DNA of 64,000 nt from Theodoxus fluviatilis (GCA_034096865.1 JAWQFJ010000637.1:274501-338500), one strand, 5' to 3'; counted from the stretch's first letter, positions 1 through 11,934 are shown. The notes: generated by a model not told the origin, from the sequence alone. Made by a program: numbers and translations.

Positions 1-50
1 TATTGATGTCTAAATCACATTACATTTTCCTTTTCATAAATAAATAATGA

Positions 51-199
51 ATGTATATGTGCATGTGGGTGCGTGTGTGTGTATATGTGTGTGTGTGGGT
101 GGTGTGTGTGTGTGTGTTGTGTGCGCGCGCGCGCGCACTCGTGTGTGTGTGTGTGAGAGAGAGAGATAGATAGAGAGAGATAAATATATAGAGATAGAT

Positions 200-270
<71 letters not shown>
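51..270. repeat. Compound microsatellite (TG)n, (GA)n, (GATA)n
   Basis: TG/GCGC dinucleotide runs pass into GA and GATA repeats. There is no coding content; all reading frames here are low-complexity. Bases 290-640 show nothing recognisable. Confidence 0.95.
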
Positions 271-639
271 GACGAAAGGAAGAGAAGGCAAGGAGAAGAT
301 ACCGTGACCTGCTGTAATCTAAAACCTTTTACAGGTGATACTACACTAAACTGTTGCTAGTCAGTGGTGGACCTTTGTACAGTTAAAATCATAGAGGTGT
401 TAGTGAAATTCTTACCTATTACAGTCGTTACCATACTTTAGTGAATTGTTATAAATTAGTGATGGACAAATGTACCCTTAAATACACATATCCCACCCGT
501 AAAAGAAGCACATCCGTTCCCTTAATACGCCGAGTATGAATTTGACCTAAAATTTACATAGAATATTTCTGGTATAATTTTTGCATAGTCAATGGGCAGC
601 TCTATTTCAGACAACCTGGATTGCAATTATTCGTTCTGG

Positions 640-960
640 CACCAGATAGGATGAGTGTCATGCGAAGCGTCGACACTTCCCAAGTCTTCACCTGTAGACA
701 GACTACGAAGTTTTAGGGCATTGTGTATAGCGAAATCTCTGGTCGACCGTTTTCCTTGTCCATCTCTCAAATAATTAATACCGGATCTGTCAGGGATGAT
801 ATACTCAACTATGTATTTTGTTCGCAGTATGTAATATTTTGAGAAATTAACTAAAAATAATTCTTCACCCTCTACACTGTCAACACAAAATGGTCAGAGA
901 ACATCGTTATTTTCTGCCTTATGCCTTCTGTTGATGCGTAGATCATTTATCCCTAGCCTA
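640..960 (-). pseudogene. LINE C-terminal remnant (zinc-knuckle region)
   Basis: Reading from 960 down on - gives FRLGINDLRINRR, then after one stop PFCVDSVEGEELFLVNFSKY and YILRTKYIVEYI. This matches the C-terminal CPFC...H...C tail of APE-type non-LTR retrotransposons found several more times in this window (3919-4521, 8014-8529, 36810-37037, 45180-45500). One in-frame stop and loss of the first Cys show decay. It may be the 3' part of the LINE copy at 1605-3716, separated by 650 bp of other sequence. Confidence 0.7.
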
Positions 961-1058
961 AATCTGAGAGAGAGAGAGAGGGGAGGTAGGGAGGGAAGGA
1001 GGGAGAAAGATTGAGAGAGAGATAACGAGTGAGAGAGAGAGAGAAGAGAGGGAGAAAG

Positions 1059-1115
<57 letters not shown>
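961..1115. repeat. (GA)n / (TA)n microsatellite
   Basis: GA-rich tract with a short TATA run at about 1060-1080. It abuts the LINE remnant on its left. Confidence 0.95.
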
Positions 1116-1117
<2 letters not shown>

Positions 1118-1567
1118 TAGTATATAGATGCAGAGACCCCAGGCTCATTGCAATCTGCAAGAGTACCCGACGAGAACCAATACGATAATTTATATGAATA
1201 TCTGCATGTAGGATACATAGGAGTGACAGTAAGTTCAGTTGGGTATCCGCAGCGGATTCAGTCGAAAAGATGTTCACTCATTGAGCTCATGTACTTCCGT
1301 TCGGTCTCCTTTGGAAGGGTCATTTAAAGAACACACTAAACTTCTTACAGTGGTCATAGCTTTAGTGGAAAGGAGGAACGCAAATGGGTCGTTGACATGT
1401 AACGGTACAAATGTCTAGATATACATGTAAGTTGTTTGGTAAATCGCGTGCTGCTCGGCTTTATCTTCATCCGTTTCCTTACAGTTTGGGCACACACACG
1501 GATAAGCCTAAGTTGTGTTTACTAATAAATGTAATAAATGTACAAATCAGTCACGCCAAAATTGATC

Positions 1568-1948
1568 TTATCCAGACATCTCGAAAAACGTTATCCAAAG
1601 CATAAGGATACGACTCTGCATTATGTAGTCATTCGGATCCAGCCTATCGCCCTTCTTGTACAAAGGAACCACTACAGACCGGGACCATACAGGGGGGAAG
1701 TAGTGGGAGTCATAGAGCGTACTGAATACTTTCGTTAGGAAAGGAGCAATTATATCACCGCCGATTTTGTAGCATTCGATTGGTATTTTATCTATCCCTG
1801 CTGATTTCCGTGACTTTATTCTGCGAAGAGTTGTCTTTACTTCCTCCAACGCGATGGGGTCATCTAGAATTGAGTTCGTCACGATAGTTACAGGTATTCG
1901 GGAATTGAGTATACTGGTCAATGCGAGTTTTTCATCGTAATTGTTCAA
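1568..1948 (-). pseudogene. LINE reverse transcriptase N-terminal fragment
   Basis: Contains EEVKTTLRRIKSRKSAGIDK, then the RT entry motif and SVVVPLYKKGD. The catalytic FADD box is absent because the homology ends at DPNDY. Confidence 0.8.
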
Positions 1949-3716
1949 GTAAAGTTTTTCAAAGTGATCTTTTCAGGTGGTCAGTTTGATATCAACGTTA
2001 CCAGAATACTTTTGTTTTGCATTTCTTAACTGTGCCCAAAAAGTGTGAGCATCTTTAATAAGCTTGATGCTGGTTAAATGAGAGTGACTTCTTTTCTTGG
2101 TACGGAATAAGCTTTTGTAAACTTTTCTATCAGCTAGATAGTTTTCTTTATGTATTGAAGATTTCGTTTTCCTATATTAGAAAAGGGATCTTCTTGCATT
2201 ACGCTTAGCAGTGCGACATTCATGGTCGTACCAAACAGAACGAGTTCTAGTCACTGGTGAAATGGCTAGGACCTCCTTCTCCATACACTGAATACAAGAA
2301 AAAAATGGAAGTATTAAATATCTGAAGGGCAGAGTCAATGGAATTATGTGTCATTTCTAATGCAGCCTCCAGTTGCCTTTTAATGTGAGGGCTTTCCAAG
2401 TTTTCCAGATATGTAGGGGCTTTCGTTGGATTTCATCGTAATTGGGACACATACACCTTCTCTGAAAGGACATTACAGTTTTTGTTTTCTGCCCCAATCG
2501 TGATTTTTAGTGGCATGAGGTGACTTTCCACTCTGTTACCAACGGCTAGTTCTACTGGAAAGTTAGAGTTATCAGTATCCATCAAGCGGTAGTCAATGAC
2601 GCTGTCACCATGGGGAGACAGGTAAGTATATCGTCCCTCACTATCTCCAAGTGTGCACCCGTTGAGGATGATTAATCGGTGGAGCTGACATAGACTCTTG
2701 AAGAGGACGCCAAAGGTATTGACAACGCCATCTTGTGATGATCTGAGTTGTTTGAGATTGGGACACCTACAGCTTTCTCCCACCCATGTATCATCTGCAT
2801 CATGGTCAGGGCTTGCCGCTCTGATATCCCACTTCCTCTCCCTTGAATTCAAATCGCCACAAATCATTAATGCCTACTCGGGGAAGGTTTCCTGACATTC
2901 AAGGATTATGTCCTCTAGGTTATTTATATTGCAATTTGTGACAATTCCGTTATAGTAAGGAGAGTCTTGCGGCGGAATATATATGCAGACTACAATGATA
3001 TTTACGTTAGTCACACCTGAGAGCCTGAATACTATTACATTATCGGCATCAACATTCAACGGAGTTATGTGTTGCGAGGTCGACTTCTTTACGAGGAGAA
3101 ACAAGCCCCCTGATCTACGTCCTTGACTGGAGAGTTTCATAGCAGGGGAATGTAGTACAAAATAGCCATCAAAGTAATGTGTAAAATCAAAGTTCTCAGT
3201 AGTGAAAGTCTCCAATAAACAACACATGTCAAAAGATCCGAGATATCCAAAGAACTCTGGCTTTCCTAATTTTGATGCAAGGCCTTCAATGTTCCAAGAA
3301 ACCATGCGAAAGCTGTCCATTTCACAATCAAGCTGCTTCTCCCTAGGCTCTGAGGAATCCGCGTTGATCGGGCGACGACCGAAACATCATCCATTCAGTA
3401 GATGGGTACTTCCACGTGATGCATGACCTCCTTTGTGGCGCAGTCGTCCCTACCACGGAGAGGGAGGTGTTGCTGGTTGAGGAGGCGGCCGGAGGTTCCA
3501 CACCGTTGCAGCCAGGAGAACGTCTGCAACCAGAGCCGCCGTTCCGCCATTGTGTGAATCATCCGCACCACGACTCTGACAACGATTTCCCGTGTCCTCA
3601 GTCACAACCATTGTTGGGTTTTCCGTGGCTCTTTGGGGTACTCCATTCGGTTGTAGCCACACTAACAGAGTGCTTTGCTTTGGGGAGCCTGATGATTTGG
3701 CAGAACTAATCAAAGG
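1605..3716 (-). mobile_element. APE-type LINE, 5' region to RT start, decayed (copy 1)
   Basis: Non-LTR retrotransposon protein read on -. A pre-endonuclease Pro/Thr-rich stretch (3710-3450) is followed by the endonuclease: FRMVSWNIEGLASKLGKP at 3305, the catalytic-site-like CLLETFTTENFDF, GRRSGGLFLLVKKS, then CGDLNSRERKWD at about 2860. The linker follows, and the reverse transcriptase start KSRKSAGIDKIPIECYKIGG and VVVPLYKKGDRLDPNDY lies at 1640-1860. Homology stops abruptly after DPNDY at about 1610, so the element is 3'-truncated, unlike the usual 5' truncation of LINEs. Several frameshifts lie between 1950 and 2430. It is not a functional gene. Confidence 0.85.
2433..3320 (-). pseudogene. 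LINE endonuclease (EEP) domain, frameshifted
   Basis: Two overlapping open segments, 3320-2874 and 2867-2433, encode consecutive parts of an exonuclease-endonuclease-phosphatase fold. The first has SWNIEGL at the start and IIVVCIYIPPQ midway; the second has ICGDLNSRE, the DIRAASPDHDAD block and TYLSPHGDSVIDYRLMD near the end. The break at 2870 is a frameshift. This is the nicking nuclease for target-primed reverse transcription. Confidence 0.8.
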
Positions 3717-3719
3717 TGG

Positions 3720-3741
3720 GGAGAGAGAGGCAGAGAGAGAG

Positions 3742-3776
<35 letters not shown>
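3720..3776. repeat. (GA)n tract at the 3' end of LINE copy 2
   Basis: GA/GGCAGAGA repeat. Read on -, it is a (TC)n tail directly after the AATAAA of the LINE at 3780-5275. Confidence 0.85.
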
Positions 3777-3777
<1 letters not shown>

Positions 3778-3779
3778 TG

Positions 3780-5275
3780 ACATACTTTATTGTAAATCCG
3801 ACGGCCATAACAATTTACATGATTCTGGTAGCAATAGCGTACATATATCATTTTATATGACGTATTTCAATACATGGATAGTAACGTTACCAATACTCAC
3901 ATAGGATCCCTAACTGAATCACTCTTCTAGGAGGCGTTGACGACAACGTTTGAGCGCATAATGAATAAACATTGCAACATACTTTGTCTTTATGTAACCT
4001 CGACAATCAATCAGAAAGATAAAACTTCTGGAGTTTACATAATGGATGTATCTTCTTATATATTTATCTCTATACTTGTCACATTCTAAGAGGAAATGAG
4101 CTTCATCATCTACATGATCTGAACAGAATGGACAGTGTATCTCTTCACCACTATGCGGATTATGTGTACGCAGACCACTCAATCCAAGTCTGAAGCGAAT
4201 CATCGCGTCTCTAAACTTTCCTATTTCGATAGTACTGATGTATTTTTCGCATTCAAACGTGTCTATGAGAACACTGTACAATAGGAAACACTCACTTTCA
4301 TTTATTCTACTGTACCAATCCTGTCTAAAGCAGTCTGTTAGTCTGACTTTCAATGTTCTCAGGAAGCTCTTTTCATTGTCTACTCCTCGATTTAGCCAAA
4401 CAAAAGCAAACCCTGACTTGCACAAGCAACCTCGAACAGACTTTAACCAGGTCATTTCATTGGATGTTGATATACCTTCCAGCATGCGGAATGCCTGTCT
4501 GGGTAACCTGTCATCAGGCATTTCAGAAGCTTAAACCAGTAGATAAGAGCTCTAATGGTGCTGTTCACAACGAGAGGATACATTCCCGTTTCACCATATA
4601 CCAAATTATTCGGTGACTTTGAAAAAACGTTTAAGAATCCTTTACACGCAATAAGGTGTGTCTTTTCAACATTTAACTGCATCCTGAAACTCCAAACTGA
4701 TTAGAAACTTTATCTTGTTAATTTCGATAAGAACCACTATTTGGACAGTAGCAGTAATCGTGTCCCTGACTATTCTGGTAATCATCATCCCTGTGTAAAT
4801 TCCATTGCTTAGTTCTTGCATTCAAGTCACCACTTATTTGGATTAGGATACGTTTCTTGAATATCAAGCAACAACTCTTCAAGCAACAACACATTGCATT
4901 TCATTTCCTTATCTTTGTAGTAATGCGAATCTACTGGTGGGATATAGACAGAAACCTTGTATCATGTTACCAAATCTAAGAACGGTCATGTTATCATAAG
5001 TACAAGGCAACTGGTGAACAGAATTCGACAATGTCTTTTTAACAAGTGTAATCACTCCACCAGATCGTCTTCCCTGATAGGACAGCTTGACTGACGGGGA
5101 ATGAAACACAAGATAGTTTCTGAAATAAACATCGAAATCAAAGTTCGGAGATGTGAACATTTCAACAAAGGAGCAGACGTCGAAGGAAAAAAATGTATGG
5201 TATGAAACGGGGTTTACACAACTTTGAAGAAAGTCCTTCTACGTTCCAGGAAAGAATGCTCACCATTGTTAACTT
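3780..5275 (-). mobile_element. APE-type LINE with internal deletion (copy 2)
   Basis: On -, the endonuclease start SILSWNVEGLSSKL (about 5262) is followed by FDFDVYFRNYLVFHSPSVKL, GRRSGGVITLVKK and then disrupted frames. The RT is missing. The C-terminal half resumes at 4682 (NVFSKSPNNLVYGETGMYPL) and continues after a frameshift at 4521-3919, ending HCPFCSDHVDDEAHFLLECD and a C-terminal LLEE stop. The 3' end has AATAAA (minus-strand, 3787-3792) and a TC tail. It is the same family as copy 1, judging from the shared FHSPxxKLSxQGRRSGG segment. The sequence 5275-5460 is probably its 5' leader. Confidence 0.85.
3919..4521 (-). pseudogene. LINE ORF2 C-terminal domain
   Basis: A 200-codon open segment with DWYSRINESECF, IGKFRDAMIRFRLGLSGL and the CPFC-(x)n-H-(x)n-C zinc-knuckle-like tail. 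It is open but lacks the RT domain upstream. Confidence 0.82.
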
Positions 5276-5488
5276 CAAGAGGGAAAACAAAGTACCTTGA
5301 TAACTGTCTGGTTGCATACAGTCTAGATTTATAGGATGTCTATCTTGGTATGAGATAGGGCGTCGGCCTGACCTTCAGTCAGTAGGAGGAGGTCCCTGCT
5401 GCCTCTCTGCCTCAGAATTGTGCAGTCTTCCCCTCCACAAGTTCTGTTGACTGTCACACCTCGCAGATGCACCACCTGCGCACCTACT

Positions 5489-5489
5489 T

Positions 5490-5550
<61 letters not shown>
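5489..5550. repeat. (TA)n microsatellite
   Basis: About 60 bp of pure TA, immediately upstream of a LINE tail. TA runs of this length can be cruciform-prone. Confidence 0.97.
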
Positions 5551-5558
<8 letters not shown>

Positions 5559-5560
5559 AA

Positions 5561-5880
5561 CTATGCCCGGGAAAATGTGACAGAGGACCCCTGTATAAGT
5601 GCTTCAAGGATCAAATGAAGCATCAGCTCAGTGTGGCTGGTATCCCAGAGAAAGACTGTGAACGCATTGCCGAATACAGGGACAGTTGGAGGGCATTGTT
5701 TAAGCCAGGCATTGAGGCCTACAAAACAGCTAGAGGACGCAGAGAACAAGCGCAGACGGAGAAAGACACTGGCTGCTCAGAGCCTCCCTACCCTGATATC
5801 CCCATGCCCAATGTATGCCAGAGTGTGTTGCTCAAAGACTGGCCTACGCAGTCACCAGAGGGCATGTCGTTAGATACTTC
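5561..5880 (+). pseudogene. LINE C-terminal fragment of a second family, frameshifted
   Basis: The + frame reads PLYKCFKDQMKHQLSVAGIP, ERIAEYRDSWRALFKPGIEA and TARGRREQAQ. After a +1 shift comes CPMYARVCCSKTGLRSHQRA, a C2H2-like tail. This order (basic KRFKDxLK block, DRxxWR block, terminal C2H2) is typical of the ORF2 C-terminus of a widespread animal LINE group. It is 5'-truncated, starting next to the (TA)n run. Confidence 0.75.
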
Positions 5881-5967
5881 CTTCTCAGTTATCCTCGGAT
5901 CCGGGGAACCAGCAATCAGCATTATCTTCGTCGTCGTTGTCTTCTTTGTTGTCGTCTTCGTCGTCTT

Positions 5968-5969
5968 TG

Positions 5970-6003
<34 letters not shown>

Positions 6004-6004
6004 T

Positions 6005-6069
<65 letters not shown>

Positions 6070-6078
6070 TATCATCAT
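5968..6078. repeat. (TCA)n trinucleotide repeat
   Basis: About 37 TCA units, with TTA variants. The poly-Ser, poly-His, poly-Ile, poly-Asp and poly-Met frames are artefacts of the repeat. Confidence 0.97.
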
Positions 6079-6089
6079 CGCTGAGTTTC

Positions 6090-7680
6090 AAAGGAATCGT
6101 TAAAAAAGAAAGACGGAAGACAAAACTAGGCAGAAGATTGTTGACGTAATGTAATGTAATGCCTTGAAAAACCCAGTTCCAAAAACTCTGTCAAACTCCC
6201 CGTATTCTTGTTTGACACGGAATTACGCGGTAGTGAGTGTCTTCAAGAGTGGACGTTGAATCTTGAGGCACAGCAAACGTGGAGATAAGAAAGTGGCAGG
6301 CAGGATAAACAGCTTAGAGGGATGTGAGGGTATGCTGGAAGTCTTGTTCGTGCCTTGGCTCTCACAGCTTGTGTGATAACTTCCACATTTTTTGCCTTTA
6401 AATGTTTGGCTTCGGCTTTGGCACATGCAGAGCATATATCCATTATTCCCTCTGCACCCTTTCATCAAACAGAACCTTGGGGAGTATGTAGCATGGAGCC
6501 AATTCTGCAAGTAACGAGTCAACGTCGTCGGGGAGATGACCTCTCATGGCAAGGCCAATCTCCAATGCCACGGCCGTTGCCGCTAATCAATTTCAGGAAA
6601 TCGACTGAGGCGACTTGTCCGCTTTTTCATCTTGGTACCCCCCGTTTCCTTATGTTGTTATCTCCGAATCCCAGCTGGTGAAGTGGCAGCCCATCCAATA
6701 AAATTTCATGCAGTGAAGACGTAAGTACGTGCTGATCGTATACTTCGCCCATGCTTTCCTTTGCCACACCTGTTTGTGTCCCCATGCTTTGTTTGTTGAA
6801 TGGGTTTCGGAGACTCTATCACCCATCTGGCGACCAGCTCCCAACAGGCACCTGCTATGGTTGCCCAGTCCCTCCCTGTTCTGGACCTATTTGATCTCAG
6901 GGGCAACAGTGGCTGGCCTGCTTTCTTCCGCCAGGCTTTCGAAGTCTTCGTCAAACTTGTGCTGGGCCTGAGCAAGCCTGGCAGCTTGGTACGAAGGTAC
7001 GGGTGCAGCCCCGACGTGTGCCCAGTTCTTCGTGGTGTGCCTGGGGCGAGGCTGTGCAGACATGGAAGCCAGCCGTCGGACTGGGAACCTACCAGGAGGC
7101 CGAATTCACATGTGCGTGACTTGCGCGTGTGACCGAGTCTCTCGTCAAATATGCAACAAGATTTTATTTAAGAATTTCAAGGCTTGAAACCAATGGCAAT
7201 TGTTTCTTATCATATCCAAACTTCATTTTTATTAAACCACACTCCAAAAACTCAGTAATACGTGAGTCATATCAGAAAGCGCCATTCCATAGTTTATGTC
7301 ATAACATGGATAGTCACCTTGTCAATGCCGTCAATAAAGCAATTCCTGCAGACCGAATGTGCGCTGTTACCATGAGCACGACATGTCTGAATCATATTGA
7401 CAGGTCCAAAGTAGCAACATGACATCTATTTTCTACATGCGTTAGTCGGGTTTTGATTACCACTGTTTGAGAGGGATGATTTTATGTCCCGTTTTTGATT
7501 CTATGTCTAGTGTGTGTGTTTTTGTTCTCCTTCTTGTTTCATACAACCCTTTCTGTTCAACAAACTGGAAACTGCATTATGTGCAACTTTCCCGTGAATG
7601 GCCCTCTACATTATGTCTGTGTTTTATACTTAGGGAGTCGTTTTCCTATGGGTGCTGCAATAACAACCATTTTGGCCCAT
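6090..7680. other. Unassigned sequence
   Basis: Several 60-110 codon open frames exist on both strands (for example 6355-6681 and 6800-7132 on +, 6243-6443 on -). None has a domain I recognise, a convincing splice frame or repeat homology elsewhere in the window. Confidence 0.4.
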
Positions 7681-7685
7681 AACTT

Positions 7686-7694
7686 TTGTCTCTC

Positions 7695-7776
<82 letters not shown>

Positions 7777-7803
7777 CCTCCCTCCCTCCCTCCCTCCCTC
7801 CCT

Positions 7804-7874
<71 letters not shown>

Positions 7875-7885
7875 TCTCTCTGTCG
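7686..7885. repeat. (CT)n with (CTCC)n core
   Basis: A 200-bp polypyrimidine tract: CT repeats flank a CTCC block at 7771-7812. The surrounding ORFs are artefacts. Confidence 0.97.
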
Positions 7886-8013
7886 GCTGTCGCCACAATG
7901 CTATGTGTAGTGGAGAATTGGGGAGATACATATGCACATAAACAACAATATACAAGCGGTAAGGTACTCTTTGCGGCTGTGTAGGGTGTCGGTGGACAGA
8001 CTACCGAAGCAGG

Positions 8014-8529
8014 CCTACCTAATGATGCTGAAAGAAACACAGCCAAGTTAAATTGGGCAAAAGCATTAGAGCATTGCTTATCAAGACTTGGGTTTGGTTA
8101 TGTGTGGGCTAATTATGGAGGTGTGAATGAAAACTCATCTATCCGATCACTCAGACGAAGGTGTGTGTGATTGTTATCACAAGAAAGGTATATTCACATT
8201 AATAAAAGTGATCGGTTCATACTGTGCAGATCTTTCAAAAGTACACTACAGTTTGAAAGCTACTTAAATAACGTCAATATTAAAAAAGTTTATGGATGAA
8301 TTTATACGAATATAAAAACGAATGTAATTTTCTACTCCATTGCCATAATTATGAAAAGTTTAGAGAAAATTATATTTTAAAACATGTAAATGGATTAAGT
8401 TATACTGATGTTGCAAAGTTGATAAATGGACGTAAAGTAAGGACAATTCGGGACGTTTCCATGTACATATTTTATGCTTATAAACCGCGCTGTGAGACCA
8501 TTGTGGACTCGGCAGGCAACCAAGTGTAA
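8014..8529 (+). pseudogene. LINE C-terminal remnant
   Basis: The + frame from 8017 reads PNDAERNTAKLNWAKALEHC, LSRLGFGYVWANYGGVNENS and a stop at about 8169. It continues QERYIHINKSDRFILCRSFK and FESYLNNVNIKKVYG, and then in the next frame (8296-8529) LYEYKNECNFLLHCHNYEKF. The order matches the C-terminal region of the LINE family at 3919-4521. Frame breaks and missing zinc ligands show old age. Bases 8530-9330 hold nothing I can name. Confidence 0.75.
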
Positions 8530-10117
8530 GCATCTAAATTGTCACTCACGCTAGCCTCTTTGCATCAAAGTGCCACGAGAATGAATCTTTTGATGAGCTT
8601 GTATATATACTAGTTTAATACAGACTGTTTTGAATAGGTCTTGTATCCTGCGCATTGCAGGCAACATGATGTGAATATTGTATGTTACATCCGTGCCTTG
8701 TGTAATGCGAGACATTTCAACGTGTAATCATATATATATATCAAATTACATTTGTCAAATAATGTATTTCCAATTGTTTCGGTCGTCGGCCTCAATGAAG
8801 ACATTTCATGAATCATTCAGTCGAATCTCTCGGCTGTGGCAAGTTATGATCACTGACTTCGTCCATTCAGTGTTTGCAATGCTGGTAGCACGGTTCAGCA
8901 GGCACTTTGGATGACACAAAGATGTACCCACATTTCGAAATGTATTAATGTGAAAATTAACATCGTTGAAATGCCACTGAAAAAACCCCAGAAACTGTTC
9001 TTGAGTATGGCCCTGAATTATGTTTCAGGAAATAAATATGTCGTTGAAATTTCTCATGTGCCTGGCTGGCCGGCAGGCTAGCTCGCGAGTTATTATACTC
9101 ACCAAGCTGCAAATTAGTCTGAGGAAAATTAGACATATAGAAACTTAACATTATACATTGCTCCCATCTTAGGTTACTACCAGGACATTTTCTCCGTGTT
9201 TGCCTTCTTTGCTTTTCCCTTAGTAGAAGCTGATCACTGTCATTTATCGCTTTGCATTCAGCTTTTTACTCATTGTACTCCATTGCACCGTACTTGCTTG
9301 TTTTATAATATTGATAAATAGACTTGTGTGCTATTAATAATAATGCAATAATGTGTAATAATAATAATGTGTGGATTTATATAGCGCCTTACCAATGAGT
9401 TAAGACATGCTCAAGGCGCAGACATACACAACCATTACAATATACAATAACAGTCAAACACCTCTATCACAACTTAATAAACTTAATAACATAAGAGTTA
9501 GACATTCACTTCAGACATTCGACAAACTGATGTACAGCGTCACCGCTAAACCATGAAACTGGGGAGAGGGGGAGGAGGGACAGGATGGGGGTAAGGGGCT
9601 TAGGCAAGCTAGTACAAAGAGAACAGTGAGGGGAGGAAGATGAAGAAACTTAAACAGGATCAGGAAAAGATTTCAAGAAGAGGTGAGTTTTGAGAGCAGA
9701 GCGAAAGGTCGAGGGAGAAGTAGAGTGACGAACAGAGGCGGGGAGGTCATTCCAGATAGAGGGGGCCTGATAAAAGAAAGAGCGTTCACCAAATTTTGTT
9801 TTAACTGGAGGGTCCTCCGGGAACCTGAGGATTCTTGTGTCTGCGGAAGAGCGTAGCTGTCTAGCGGGTGTGTAGGTGCGCATGGGTTTAGAGAGATATT
9901 GAGGAAGGGATTCAGCGAAGCTATAGTAGAAAAGACAGGCAATCGTGTATTGGACTCTAGCACTAATGGGCAACCAGTAGAGAAAGCGGAAGAGAGGAGT
10001 GAGATGATCTGACTTTTTTGACTTACAGATGAGTCGAGCTGCAGCATCTTGCACTCTTTGAAGTTTATCAGTGAGATATGTGGGACAGCCAGCAAGAAGG
10101 CCGATGCAATAATCCAG

Positions 10118-10599
10118 GGGCGGGTTTCAAAATGCGAAGATCTCGGTAGATCTACGTAGATCTCGCCGAATGGGCAGTTTCATTCTTTGCTTGCTAGCGA
10201 GCCAATCGAAGACGAGCGTAGATTGAGCGAGGCAGCTTGAGAGGTGCCTAGCTTTTAAGATTCGAGACAAAAGTTCGGCGTGGATGCGTTGACCTGCATT
10301 CGATGTGTAAACTGTAGGAGGTTTCACGATCTGTTAATGCATTCAACATACACCTTTGATAAATTAATGCTGTGCATGGCTTATATTTTCTTTGGATGGG
10401 TTGCTAGTATCTCGAAATAGAGCGTTTTCTGAATGAACCGGCAACACGTCGGCCATTGAAATGTGGCTAGTTCACCTCTTGTCGTGACGTCTACGCATGC
10501 GCATTACTTCGTCACGTTGGGTAGTATCTTTTTTAGCTAGCTCTTACTGCGAAGCAAGATCTTGCGACCAAGATCGACTACCTATTTTGAAACCCGCCC
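10118..10599. mobile_element. MITE with 16-bp TIRs and CAG duplication (Harbinger-like)
   Basis: The perfect terminal inverted repeats are GGGCGGGTTTCAAAAT (10118-10133) and its complement (10584-10599). They are flanked by CAG at 10115-10117 and 10600-10602. Removing the element plus one CAG restores the LINE frame across SRL-DYCIGLLAGCP. A 3-bp duplication and G-rich TIR fit PIF/Harbinger-type MITEs. No ORF of its own is visible. Its core 10326-10460 is shared with 14620-14755. Confidence 0.85.
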
Positions 10600-11268
10600 C
10601 AGGCGACTGAGAATAAGAGCACAGACTAGGATAGTAGTAGCTTGAGTAGTGAGAAGGTGTCTGATTGCGCTTATCTGTCTGAGTTGTATGTATGCGGATT
10701 TGCAAGTGTTTTGGACAAAGTCGGAAAGAGAGAGATTAGAGTCGAGGGTGACACCAAGGTTTTTGACTGATGGAACAAAGGCGACGTCAGCGTCTCCAAC
10801 CCTGACAGAAGATGGGAGGGATGGAGGCGTCACTAGTCTCTGAGACTTGACAAGAAGGCATTCGGTTTTGGAATCGTTCAGCTGGAGTTTGTTGTGTGAC
10901 ATCCATAACTTAAGCTCAGAAAGACAGGTCTGTAGAGTGTCTAACGTGGGTTGGAATTGATCTAAGGTGGTGTCTTTGTAGAGCTGATTGTCAACTGCAA
11001 ATGCATGTTTATTTATTGAATGCTGAGCGACTATGTCAAACAAAGGTTGCATGTAAAGAACGAACAAAACTGGACCCAGTACTGAGCCCTGGGGAACACC
11101 AAACTGGACAGGAGAAGAAACTGAGTAATAATTGTTGATGGAGACCGTTTGAAATCTGTCAGTGAGATAAGAATGAAACCAGGCAAGGGCAAAGTGTGAA
11201 ATTCCAAAAGTGTTTCGCAGGCGTGAGAGGAGAGTGTTGTGGTCTATTGTGTCGAAAGCCGCTGACAA
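10582..11268 (-). pseudogene. LINE reverse transcriptase palm/thumb segment
   Basis: An open stretch from [13 protein letters not shown] to VCALILSRL. Motif B-like [11 protein letters not shown] is intact. Motif C reads [10 protein letters not shown], with Val replacing the first catalytic Asp of ADD, so polymerase activity is not expected. The right border is the MITE insertion. Confidence 0.85.
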
Positions 11269-11934
11269 GTCTAAGAGGGTGAGAATGCTAAGTTTTCCCT
11301 GATCTAAAGAATAGTAAAGGTCGCCGAGGATTTTGAGTAAGGCAGTTTCTGTGCTATGGTGGCTACGATAGGCTGACTGCAGGGGTGCCTAGAGGTTGTT
11401 GGTTGCAAGATGTTGCTGCAGCTGGGTGAGTACTAGTCACTCTATAACTTTGGACAGGAAGGGGAGGTTAGAGACCGGGCGATAATTTTTCAAATCGTTT
11501 GGGTCCAGAGAAGGCTTCTTCAGGAGTGGCTTAATTATGTCTGACTTGTACACGGAAGGGAAGGTGTCAGATGAGAGGGACTCGTTAACAACAGATGTGA
11601 TGTAGGGCAGAAGAGAGTCAAGGCATTCAACTAAAAGGGGGGTGGGGATGGGGTCAAGGTCGCAAGTGGTGGGAGTGGAGGCGAGAATAACTTTCTTGAC
11701 AGCCTCTTCAGACACAGTCTGGAAAGGGGTGAACGGAACGCCCTGAAAGCAACGATCGGCAACTGCGGGAGGATTCGGTATTTGACTATCGAGATCCCGT
11801 CTGATGGTTTGAATTTTGTTCTCAAAGAATTCAAGAAAACGGCCAGGAAGTTCCAGAGCGGAGAAGATTGACGGAAGGAGAACCTTTTTGGTTTTACCGA
11901 GGAGTTTGTTGCAGATGCCGAACAGTTACCCACA

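Larger units (their letters stand above)
9334..11930 (-). mobile_element. CR1/L2-like LINE, 5'-truncated, interrupted and decayed
   Basis: On -, the protein starts near 11925 (GKTKKVLLPSIFSALELPG), then [75 protein letters not shown] and the C-terminal block from QDAAARLICKSKKSDHLTP to SFPDPV (9650-10054). There are stops at 11437-11439 and near 11389, and the catalytic box is FAVD instead of FADD. The 3' end has TATATAGCGCC and an (AAT)n microsatellite tail at 9334-9368, typical of CR1/L2 tails. A MITE at 10118-10599 splits it. It is not active. Confidence 0.88.
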
